This document shows, piece after piece, positions 29,062-36,378 of a DNA stretch of 64,000 nucleotides. Source of the DNA: JADJOM01 sp963817435 (GTDB lineage Bacteria > Gemmatimonadota > Gemmatimonadetes > Gemmatimonadales > GWC2-71-9); NCBI GenBank assembly GCA_963817435.1, contig CAWFNY010000002.1, forward strand, positions 1 to 64,000. Direction: 5' to 3'. Under the pieces are notes generated by a model that had not been told where the DNA came from, made no database searches, and was given only the letters and a program-made list of their open reading frames with translations. A program made the translations under genes and the position numbers. Every line of letters starts with the position of its first letter. The first letter of the stretch is position 1.

Positions 29062-30549
29062 ATGCCGGATGTTTCGCCGATTCTGATCGATGGCGCCTGG
29101 GTATCCGCCCGGAGCCCGCTCTCCCGGGAGATTCGCAATCCTGCCACCCTGGAGCTCGTCGGCATCACCGCCGACTGCGGGCCCGAGGATGTCAATGCCG
29201 CCGTCGAGGCGGCGGCTCGGGCACAGCCGGAGTGGTGGAGAATAGCCGGAGTCGAGAAGGCGAAGCTGCTGCGCCAGGTCGCCGCACGAATCCGCGCCGC
29301 CGAGCACGAACTGTCCACGCTGCTCACCCGGGAGACCGGGAAGCCGCTCATCGAGTCGGTGGACTGCATCGACTGGGTAGCGGCGGCATTTGACTACTAC
29401 GCCGAGGTCGGGCGGCGGAGCTATGGCAATTCGGTGCCGCCAGTGGCGCCGCACCAGCTCAATTTTACCATCAAGGAGCCCTTCGGCGTTGTTGCGGCGA
29501 TCGTGCCGTTCAATTTCCCGCTGCTGCTCATGGCGTGGAAGCTGGCACCGGCGCTCGCGGCAGGGAATGCCGTCGTCTGCAAGCCGCCGCACCAGAATCC
29601 GCTGTCGAGCCTGCTGATGGCCCGCTGCTTCGACGGGCTGCCGCCGGGCGCTGTCAACATGATCACCGGCGGGCCCGAGACCGGCGAGGCACTGGTGCGG
29701 CATCGCAAGATCGACCTGATCGCCTTCACCGGCTCGGTGGCGGCCGGGCGGAAGATCGCGGCGCTCGCCGGGGCGGAACTCAAGAAGGTGAATCTCGAGC
29801 TGGGCAGCGTCGACCCGTTCATCGTCTTCGGCGATGCCGATCTCGATATCGCGGTCCCGGGGGTGGCCTGGGCCCGGCTGCTCAATGCCGGCCAGGTCTG
29901 CACCTCCTCCAAGCGGATCTACCTGCTGGAGCCGATCGCCGAGGAGTTCACCCGCCGCCTGCAGACGCACATCGAGACGCTCCGGCTCGGCGACCCGATG
30001 CGGCCGGAAACCGACATCGGCCCCCTGATCTCCCGGGAGGCACTGGAGACGGTCGAGCGCCAGGTCTCCGAGTCGATGCGACAGGGGGCGCGGATCCTTC
30101 ATGGGGGACAACGGACCGCGCCCGACGGACTGCCGGGACACTTCTACCAGCCGACGATCCTGACCAATGTCAGGCACGGGTCGCTCCCCACCCGGGAGGA
30201 GATCTTCGGCCCGGTCATATCACTGACCGTGGCCGCGACTCCCGAGGAGGCGATCGCCATGGCGAACGACTCGAAGTACGGGCTCGGCGCCTGCATCTAT
30301 ACCAACGACCTCTCGCTCGCGATGCGGGCGATGCAGGGCATCAAGGCGGGAACCTTCTGGATCAACGATCCGCTGAGCGACAACGACGCCGCACCGTTCG
30401 GCGGCATGCGCTGGAGCGGAATCGGCCGGGAACTGGGCGAGGAAGGCCTCGACGCCTTCCGGGAGCCGAAGCACGTGCATCTCGATTACCAGATGGAACG
30501 GAAGAGCTGGTGGTATCCCTACAGTGAAAGGCCGCTGCCGGGGCACTGA
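29062..30549 (+). CDS. NAD(P)-dependent aldehyde dehydrogenase (succinate-semialdehyde / aminoaldehyde type)
   Basis: A 495-residue ALDH-superfamily enzyme. The general base is the Glu in NLELGSVDP and the nucleophile the Cys in LNAGQVCTSSKR. The cofactor region is PFGVVAAIVPFNFPLLLMAW...AAGNAVVCKPP and FTGSVAAGRKIA. NAGQVCTS and the C-terminal PFGGMRWSGIGRELGEEGL resemble succinate-semialdehyde and gamma-aminobutyraldehyde dehydrogenases. In context (aminotransferase and polyamine ABC transporter immediately beyond) oxidation of a polyamine-derived aldehyde is the best guess. Confidence 0.88.
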   Translation: MPDVSPILIDGAWVSARSPLSREIRNPATLELVGITADCGPEDVNAAVEAAARAQPEWWRIAGVEKAKLLRQVAARIRAAEHELSTLLTRETGKPLIESVDCIDWVAAAFDYYAEVGRRSYGNSVPPVAPHQLNFTIKEPFGVVAAIVPFNFPLLLMAWKLAPALAAGNAVVCKPPHQNPLSSLLMARCFDGLPPGAVNMITGGPETGEALVRHRKIDLIAFTGSVAAGRKIAALAGAELKKVNLELGSVDPFIVFGDADLDIAVPGVAWARLLNAGQVCTSSKRIYLLEPIAEEFTRRLQTHIETLRLGDPMRPETDIGPLISREALETVERQVSESMRQGARILHGGQRTAPDGLPGHFYQPTILTNVRHGSLPTREEIFGPVISLTVAATPEEAIAMANDSKYGLGACIYTNDLSLAMRAMQGIKAGTFWINDPLSDNDAAPFGGMRWSGIGRELGEEGLDAFREPKHVHLDYQMERKSWWYPYSERPLPGH

Positions 30550-30583
30550 GGCGGGAAGGCGGACTGGCGGGAGGAAGAAAGAG

Positions 30584-30672
30584 CATTGTCATCCCGAGCG
30601 CAGCGAGGGATCTCTCCAGGTGTGCACCGAATAGAGATCCCTCGGTCGCTCTGCTCCCTCGGGATGACAATG
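30584..30672. repeat. Long TGTCATCCCGAG inverted repeat
   Basis: CATTGTCATCCCGAG at 30584-30598 pairs with CTCGGGATGACAATG at 30658-30672, and the arms continue imperfectly inward to GGGATCTCT (30607-30615) / AGAGATCCC (30633-30641). Outside, GGACTGGCGGG near 30561 is partly matched near 30686. It lies between convergent genes and could terminate both. A smaller relative is at 36307-36343, which suggests a dispersed repeat family. Confidence 0.8.
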
Positions 30673-30698
30673 CCAGCCTCGCCTCCCCGCCAGTCCAC

Positions 30699-32087
30699 CT
30701 ACCCCGTCACCGCATTCGCGAATTCCTCGAACACGGCGATGTAGAGATCAACGTCGGCATCGCTGTGCTGGACCGACAGCGTCCACTGCTCCTCGTCGCC
30801 TGGCGTCATGAAGACGCCGCGATTGAGCAGCCAGGGATAGGATGCAGCGAAGAGTTCGGGCCGGGTCTCCAGGAAGTCCCGGTAGTTGGTCATCGGCGTC
30901 GGGCGATAGGAGACGCAGCCCTTCGCACCGAGATCGACGGTGTGCGCCGGCAGCCCGTACTGCTTGATCACCCGATCGCAGCCGGCGGTGAGCCGGGCGC
31001 CGAGCCGGGTGAAGTGCGCGTAGGCGGAGGGGGTGAGGATCTCGCGCAGCGTCACCAGGCCCACGTGGGAAACCAGCGGGTTGCCGTTATAGGTCCCCAT
31101 CTGTGAGACGCCCTGCTCGATCAGCCGCATCAGGTCCTCACGCCCGCCGAAGGCAGCCGCGGGAAGGCCGCCGGCGATCGCCTTGGCGAGGCAAACAAGA
31201 TCGGGCTGCACGCCGAAGCGCTCGGTGGCGCCGCCGGGGGCGATCGTGAAGCCGGTCTTGATCTCGTCGTAGATGAAGACGACGCCGAACCTGGTACAGA
31301 GATCGCGGACCCGCTGCAGGTAGCCGGGCTGGGGCTGCACGATGCCGATGTTCATCATGGACGGCTCCATGATGAGACAGGCGATCTCGTTTCCCTTCTC
31401 GGTCAGCAGCTGCTCCAGCGCGGTGGCGTCGTTGAACGGCACCACCTCGATGTACCTGGATGCGTCCTTCACCAGCCCCTTGGACACCGGCGCCTTGGCG
31501 GGCCGCTCGCGGCCACCCATGGTGTCCGCGTTGGGGACCACCGAGAACATCACCGCATCGTGATGACCATGGTAGGAGCCCTCGATCTTGCAGATGACGT
31601 CGCGGCCGGTCGCGGCCCGGGCGACCCGGATCGCGTCCATGGTTGCTTCGGTGCCCGAGTTGGCGAACCGGATCATCTCGAGGTTGAAGCGCTTGCAGAT
31701 CTCCTCGCCGTACTCGACCGCTTCCTCGGTCGTCACCGCGAAATGGGTGCCGCGGCTGGCCGCCTCGCGGCAGGCCTCCACGATCCGGGGATGCGCGTGG
31801 CCGACGACCATGGCGCCGAAGCCGCCGTGAAAGTCGACGTATTCAGTCCCGTCCTGATCCCACACGTGGCTGCCCTTGCCGTGGGAGACGTAGATCGGGT
31901 ACGGCGACCCCTTCTGGAATGACGAGACTACCCCGAACGGCAGGGTGCGGACGGCCCGTTCATAGAGCCGGGCGGAGGCTGGGGTGCTGGCGAGAAGCCT
32001 TTGCGTCTCCACGGTCCCGAGCTGCTGGGCCCGGGTGAGTAGACGGTCAAGCCCCGCCGGTTCCCGTGACGGAATGGTGGCGGTCAT
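30699..32087 (-). CDS. Class III (glutamate-1-semialdehyde-aminomutase-like) aminotransferase
   Basis: PLP enzyme of 462 residues. The fold shows WDQDGTEYVDFHGGFGAMVVG, FANSGTEATMDAIRVARAAT, GSYHGHHDAVMFS, FIYDEIKTGFTIAPGG and the PLP lysine in CLAKAIAGGLPAAAFGG. It resembles HemL but has an N-terminal extension of ~50 residues, and sits with polyamine transport and aldehyde oxidation genes instead of haem genes. A transaminase for a diamine, amino acid or aminoaldehyde is more likely than HemL. The start is the ATG at 32087; a longer frame to 32150 is open. It is divergent from the PotA gene over ~180 bases that must carry both promoters. Confidence 0.82.
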   Translation of the reverse strand: MTATIPSREPAGLDRLLTRAQQLGTVETQRLLASTPASARLYERAVRTLPFGVVSSFQKGSPYPIYVSHGKGSHVWDQDGTEYVDFHGGFGAMVVGHAHPRIVEACREAASRGTHFAVTTEEAVEYGEEICKRFNLEMIRFANSGTEATMDAIRVARAATGRDVICKIEGSYHGHHDAVMFSVVPNADTMGGRERPAKAPVSKGLVKDASRYIEVVPFNDATALEQLLTEKGNEIACLIMEPSMMNIGIVQPQPGYLQRVRDLCTRFGVVFIYDEIKTGFTIAPGGATERFGVQPDLVCLAKAIAGGLPAAAFGGREDLMRLIEQGVSQMGTYNGNPLVSHVGLVTLREILTPSAYAHFTRLGARLTAGCDRVIKQYGLPAHTVDLGAKGCVSYRPTPMTNYRDFLETRPELFAASYPWLLNRGVFMTPGDEEQWTLSVQHSDADVDLYIAVFEEFANAVTG

Positions 32088-32269
32088 TGGATTGTCTGTT
32101 TTGAGTGGGACAGGTCGCTGGGTGCTATCGCTCGCTGCGGGGAGACTCACGGCTGTGCGCCGAGGCTTGGAGCATACTGGCGTCCGGGTCGGCGGTTGTC
32201 AACTCTCCGGTTGTGCTGCACATTGAGTCGGTCACGCCGCATCCCCCCAGCCGCCTGAGGCCGCCCCGC

Positions 32270-33397
32270 ATGGACGCAGTCATCACCCTGGATCACGTCA
32301 GCAAGCGTTTCGGTGATTACGTCGCCGTCCATGAGGCGCATTTCACGATCGGCAAAGGTGAATTCTTCTCGATGCTCGGCCCCTCCGGCTGCGGCAAGAC
32401 CACGACGCTCCGCATGATCGCCGGCTTCGAGCAGCCGAGCGGGGGCCACATCCTGCTCGAGGGCCAGGACGTCTCGACCACGCCGCCCTACCGCCGGAAC
32501 GTCAATACCGTATTCCAGCACTATGCCCTCTTCCCGCACATGTCGGTGCGCGACAACGTGGCCTTCGGCCCCCGGAGCAAGAAGCTCCCGGAGGCGGAGG
32601 TCACCAAGCGGGTGGAGGAGTTGCTCACGGTGGTCCGGCTGGAAACCTATGCGGACCGGAAGCCGGCCCAGCTCTCGGGCGGGCAACAGCAGCGGGTCGC
32701 GCTGGCCCGGGCGCTGGTGAACTACCCCAGCGCGCTCCTGCTCGACGAGCCGCTCGGCGCCCTGGACCTGAAGCTCCGCCAGGCGATGCAGATCGAGCTC
32801 AAGCGGATCCAGCGCGAGGTCGGGATCACGTTCATCTACGTGACCCACGACCAGGAAGAAGCGCTGACGATGTCGGACCGCATCGCCGTGATGAACGAGG
32901 GGCGGGTGGAACAGATCGGGACGCCGGAGGAGATCTATCATTCCCCGGCCAGTGTCTTCGTGGCCAACTTCATCGGCGTCGCCAACCTGCTTCCCGCGAC
33001 GGTCGTGGGCGTGATGGACCAGACCTGCGTCGCAACCGTCGGCGGCAACACCCGGATGGAGTCCGCACGGCCGGCGTGGGACGCCAAGGTCGGCGGCAAG
33101 GCGATCCTGATGGTGCGCCCGGAGCGGCTGCACCTCAGTACGCCCGGACACGGCCTGCCGGCCACGCTGGAGGCGGCCGTCTTCCAGGGCCCCGTCATCC
33201 GCTGCCTGCTCCGCACCGCCGACGGCGTCGAGGTGGTGGCGCACGTCGGTTCCGAGGGCGCGCGCCCCGAACTCGTGACCGGCCGCGGGTATGCACTGCA
33301 TTGGGACGCCGAAGCGGCCCGGCTGCTTCCGCAGGCCAAGACGTCGCCCACGCTGGATCCGAACGATCGCACCACCATCGAGCTTGCCTCACAGTAG
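32270..33397 (+). CDS. potA: Spermidine/putrescine ABC transporter ATP-binding protein PotA
   Basis: ATPase of a polyamine importer, 375 residues. Walker A is GPSGCGKTTT, the Q-loop VFQHYALFPHMSV, the signature LSGGQQQRVALARAL, Walker B LLLDEPLGALD and the H-loop VTHDQEEAL. The C-terminal ~130 residues form a TOBE regulatory domain (NLLPATVVGV, ILMVRPERLHLS). The ATG at 32270 places the family start MDAVITLDHVSKRFG correctly; the frame is open further upstream but is unlike any protein. First gene of potA-potD-potB-potC. Confidence 0.92.
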   Translation: MDAVITLDHVSKRFGDYVAVHEAHFTIGKGEFFSMLGPSGCGKTTTLRMIAGFEQPSGGHILLEGQDVSTTPPYRRNVNTVFQHYALFPHMSVRDNVAFGPRSKKLPEAEVTKRVEELLTVVRLETYADRKPAQLSGGQQQRVALARALVNYPSALLLDEPLGALDLKLRQAMQIELKRIQREVGITFIYVTHDQEEALTMSDRIAVMNEGRVEQIGTPEEIYHSPASVFVANFIGVANLLPATVVGVMDQTCVATVGGNTRMESARPAWDAKVGGKAILMVRPERLHLSTPGHGLPATLEAAVFQGPVIRCLLRTADGVEVVAHVGSEGARPELVTGRGYALHWDAEAARLLPQAKTSPTLDPNDRTTIELASQ

Positions 33398-33425
33398 TGA
33401 CCGAACCCCGTCCCCTGAGGATGCC

Positions 33426-34619
33426 ATGAGTACACCCAAGTCGTACGATGAGCAGGAGCTGCAGCAGCTGGTCCGTCGGGCGCTTTCCCGCCGGGATTTC
33501 CTCGGACGCACGGCGCTGGCGGCCGGCACGGTCGCCTTCGGAAGCGCATTCCTGAGCGCCTGCGCCAAGAAGGAAGGCGCCGCCGCCGGGGCAGACTCCG
33601 CGGCGGCCACCGCCACCGCGACCAAGACCGTCCGGATTTCCAACTGGCCGATCTACATCGACAAGAACACGGTGGGCGACTTCGAGAAGGCGACGGGGAT
33701 TCACGCCGAGTATACCGAAGACATCAACGACAACAACGAGTTCTTCGCCAAGATCGAGGAGCCGCTCAAGCGCGGGCAGTCGATTGACCGCGACATCATC
33801 GTGATGACGGACTGGATGGCGGGCCGCATCATCAAGCTCGGCTACGCGCACGAGATCCCCGACGCCCCGTTCCCGAACAAGGCGAATCTGGTGGACAGCC
33901 TGCGCGACGTCGGGTTCGACCCCGGCCGCAAGTTCAGTGTGCCGTGGCTCTCCGGCATGACCGGCGTCGGCTACAACCCGAAGAAGACCGGGCGTGAGCT
34001 GACGAGCATCAACGACATCTTCGACCCGAAGTTCAAGGGTCAGGTCACCATGCTCACCGAGATGCGCGATACCCTCGGCCTCGTGATGCTCGGCCAGGGC
34101 AAGGATCCGTCCTCCTGCACTCTCGACGACGCCAAGGCCGCCTGCGCCAAGATCAAGAAGTACCGGGAGAACGGGCACATCCGGAAGTTCACGGGCAACG
34201 ACTACGCCGCCGACCTCGCCAGCGGCAACATCGCCGTCGCCATCGCCTGGTCCGGCGACATCCAGGGCCTCGCGGCGGACAATCCCGACCTCCGCTGGAT
34301 CGCGCCGAAGGAAGGCGCCATGCTCTACTCCGACAACATGCTGATCCCGAAGACCAGTGAGCACCCCGAATTCGCGGCGGCCTGGATGAACTACGTCTAC
34401 GACCCCGCCCACTCCGCCCAGATCCTCACCGCCGCGCCGTACATCTCGGCCGTGAAGGGCTGCGGCGAAGCGCTCGCCAAGATCGACCCGGCGCTCGCTA
34501 AGAGCCCGCTGGTCAATCCGACCGACGAGATCCGGGCGCGGCTCCATGTGTTCAAGTGGCTGGAGGATGCCGACGACAAGGCGTTCAACCAGATCTTCCA
34601 GGACGCGATCGGAGCGTAA
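33426..34619 (+). CDS. potD: Spermidine/putrescine-binding lipoprotein PotD
   Basis: Periplasmic substrate-binding protein of the polyamine importer, 397 residues. It begins with a twin-arginine-like motif (ALSRRDFLGRTALAAGT) joined to a lipobox (FLSACAKK), so it is probably exported folded and lipid-anchored. The mature part shows ISNWPIYIDKNTVGDFEKAT, the YTEDINDNNEFFAKI block of PotD/PotF proteins, and SDNMLIPKTSEHPEFAAAWM. The GAGG about seven bases before the ATG at 33426 supports this start. It stands 28 bases after potA and seven bases before potB. Confidence 0.92.
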   Translation: MSTPKSYDEQELQQLVRRALSRRDFLGRTALAAGTVAFGSAFLSACAKKEGAAAGADSAAATATATKTVRISNWPIYIDKNTVGDFEKATGIHAEYTEDINDNNEFFAKIEEPLKRGQSIDRDIIVMTDWMAGRIIKLGYAHEIPDAPFPNKANLVDSLRDVGFDPGRKFSVPWLSGMTGVGYNPKKTGRELTSINDIFDPKFKGQVTMLTEMRDTLGLVMLGQGKDPSSCTLDDAKAACAKIKKYRENGHIRKFTGNDYAADLASGNIAVAIAWSGDIQGLAADNPDLRWIAPKEGAMLYSDNMLIPKTSEHPEFAAAWMNYVYDPAHSAQILTAAPYISAVKGCGEALAKIDPALAKSPLVNPTDEIRARLHVFKWLEDADDKAFNQIFQDAIGA

Positions 34620-34625
34620 CGGTCG

Positions 34626-35471
34626 ATGGCAGGTATTGCCGCAGGTGGATCCCGGCGCAGCCCGGTCGCCCCATATCTCCTGGTGGCGCCGGGGATCCTC
34701 TGGCTGCTGTTCTTCTACGTCGTGCCGATCCTCACCCTCGGCAAGACCTCGGTCGCGGTCGAAGGCGCCCCCTGGTGGGACGGCTTCGCCCGCGCCTTTA
34801 CCGCCTATGGCGGTCATTTCTTCCGTTCGTTCCAGTACGCGCTCACCAGCACGCTCTTCGGGATCGCGCTGGGCTATCCGCTGGCGTACTTCATCGCCTT
34901 CCGTTCGGGGCGCTCGAAGAACCTCCTGCTCGGCCTGGTGATCCTGCCGTTCTTCACCACCTTCCTGGTCCGCACCTTCGCCTGGAAGACCATCCTGAAT
35001 GACAGCGGGCCCGCGGTCTGGCTGCTGACCTCGCTGCACGTGCTGCCCGTGGGGGGCCGCCTGCTGGACACCTCGATCGCGGTGATCGGCGGCCTCACCT
35101 ACAACTTCCTGCCGTTCATGATCATGCCGATCTACGTCAGCCTCGAGAAGATCGACCGGCGGCTGATGGAGGCGGCGCAGGATCTCTACTCCAGCCCGTT
35201 CCGTGCCTTCCTGAAGGTGGTGCTGCCGCTCTCGATGCCGGGCGTCTTCGCCGGGAGCCTGCTCACCTTCATTCCGGCGACGGGGGACTTCATCAACGCC
35301 GAACTGCTGGGCAGCCCCAACCAGCGCATGATCGGCACGGTCATCCAGAATCAGTTCCTGCAGGTGCGCGACTATCCGCTCGCCGCCTCCCTGTCATTCG
35401 TGCTGATGGTCGTGATCACGCTCGGCGTGCTGGCCTATGCCCGCGTCCTCGGTACGGAGGACCTCGCCTGA
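34626..35471 (+). CDS. potB: Polyamine ABC transporter permease PotB
   Basis: Inner-membrane permease, 281 residues and about six helices. The cytoplasmic EAA loop that contacts PotA is visible as RLMEAAQDLYSSPFRAFLKVVLPLSMPG. The N-terminal helix LVAPGILWLLFFYVVPILTL and the motif TFLVRTFAWKTIL are typical of PotB. Its stop shares one base with the start of potC (TGATG). Confidence 0.92.
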   Translation: MAGIAAGGSRRSPVAPYLLVAPGILWLLFFYVVPILTLGKTSVAVEGAPWWDGFARAFTAYGGHFFRSFQYALTSTLFGIALGYPLAYFIAFRSGRSKNLLLGLVILPFFTTFLVRTFAWKTILNDSGPAVWLLTSLHVLPVGGRLLDTSIAVIGGLTYNFLPFMIMPIYVSLEKIDRRLMEAAQDLYSSPFRAFLKVVLPLSMPGVFAGSLLTFIPATGDFINAELLGSPNQRMIGTVIQNQFLQVRDYPLAASLSFVLMVVITLGVLAYARVLGTEDLA

Positions 35472-36292
35472 TGGCCGCCGTCACTCCACTCTCGCGGCGG
35501 ATCGCCAGCCGGCTGATGGATGTCTACGCCGTGCTGGTGCTCGTCTATCTCTTCCTGCCCATCGGCGTGATCATCCTCTACAGCTTCAACAAGCCCGAGG
35601 GGAAGTACAACTTCGTCTGGAAGGCGTTCTCGTTCGACGCCTGGCGCGATCCGTTCAAGTTCGAGCCGCTGGTCGAGGCGATGAAGCTGAGCCTCAAGGT
35701 GGCCAGCCTTTCCACGCTCGTGGCGACGCTGTTCGGGTCGCTGATCGCCCTCGCCCTCTGCCGCTACACGTTCAAGGGCAGCGGGCTGATCAACATGCTG
35801 CTGGTCCTCCCGCTCACCACGCCGGAAGTGGTCCTTGGCTCGTCGCTGCTCTCACTCTTCCTGAATCTGAATGCACAGATGGGATTCGCGACCATCGTGA
35901 TCGCGCACATCATGTTTTCGGTGAGCTATGTCGCGCTGACAGTGAAGGCACGCATCAAGGGCTTCGACTGGACCCTGGAGGAGGCGGCGATGGACCTCGG
36001 CGCGAACCCCTTCCGGGTGGTGATGAAGGTGACGCTGCCGCTCATCGCCCCGGGCATCGCGGCGGCGGGCATGCTGTCGTTTGCCTTATCGCTCGACGAC
36101 TTCATCATCACGCTCTTCAATTCGGGCAGCAGGGTCACCTACCCGCTCTACGTGTACGGCGCCCAGCGCGCGGCCTACCCACCGCAGATCAATGTGGTCG
36201 CCACGGCGATTCTCGCGGGCAGCCTGCTCCTCCTCGGTGGCACGGTGCTGTGGCAGAACCGGGCGCTCAGGCAGAGCGGGATGTCGGCGTAG
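35471..36292 (+). CDS. potC: Polyamine ABC transporter permease PotC
   Basis: Second inner-membrane permease, 273 residues. It has the EAA loop LEEAAMDLGANPFRVVMKVTLP and the PotC-type LSLDDFIITLFNSG followed by TYPLYVYGAQR. The N-terminal helix (YAVLVLVYLFLPIGVIILYS) is characteristic. Last gene of the transporter operon, followed by two hairpins at 36307-36374. Confidence 0.92.
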   Translation: MAAVTPLSRRIASRLMDVYAVLVLVYLFLPIGVIILYSFNKPEGKYNFVWKAFSFDAWRDPFKFEPLVEAMKLSLKVASLSTLVATLFGSLIALALCRYTFKGSGLINMLLVLPLTTPEVVLGSSLLSLFLNLNAQMGFATIVIAHIMFSVSYVALTVKARIKGFDWTLEEAAMDLGANPFRVVMKVTLPLIAPGIAAAGMLSFALSLDDFIITLFNSGSRVTYPLYVYGAQRAAYPPQINVVATAILAGSLLLLGGTVLWQNRALRQSGMSA

Positions 36293-36306
36293 GGCGCATG
36301 AGAGTC

Positions 36307-36343
36307 TGTCATCCCGAGAGAGTGAAACGACCGAGGGATGACA
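36307..36343. repeat. TGTCATCCC hairpin, relative of the 30.6-kb repeat
   Basis: TGTCATCCC (36307-36315) pairs perfectly with GGGATGACA (36335-36343). The sequence TGTCATCCCGAG is shared with the larger repeat at 30584-30672. Both copies lie just after stop codons, between convergent genes. Confidence 0.75.
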
Positions 36344-36349
36344 TGTTGT

Positions 36350-36374
36350 GGGGCCCCCGGTGGATCGGGGCCCC
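36350..36374. terminator. GC-rich hairpin between potC and the molybdenum hydroxylase
   Basis: GGGGCCCC at 36350-36357 and again at 36367-36374 can pair across nine bases. It lies five bases before the stop of the convergent iorB-like gene and just after the TGTCATCCC hairpin. A shared transcription terminator is likely. Confidence 0.6.
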
Positions 36375-36378
36375 GCTG

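Noticed and set aside
30699..32087. Calling the class III aminotransferase HemL
   Set aside because: It has an N-terminal extension and sits with polyamine transport and aldehyde oxidation genes, none of them for haem synthesis.
33195..35039. 614-codon minus-strand open frame over the pot genes
   Set aside because: Antisense shadow of potA, potD and potB, all of which have complete family motifs on the plus strand.
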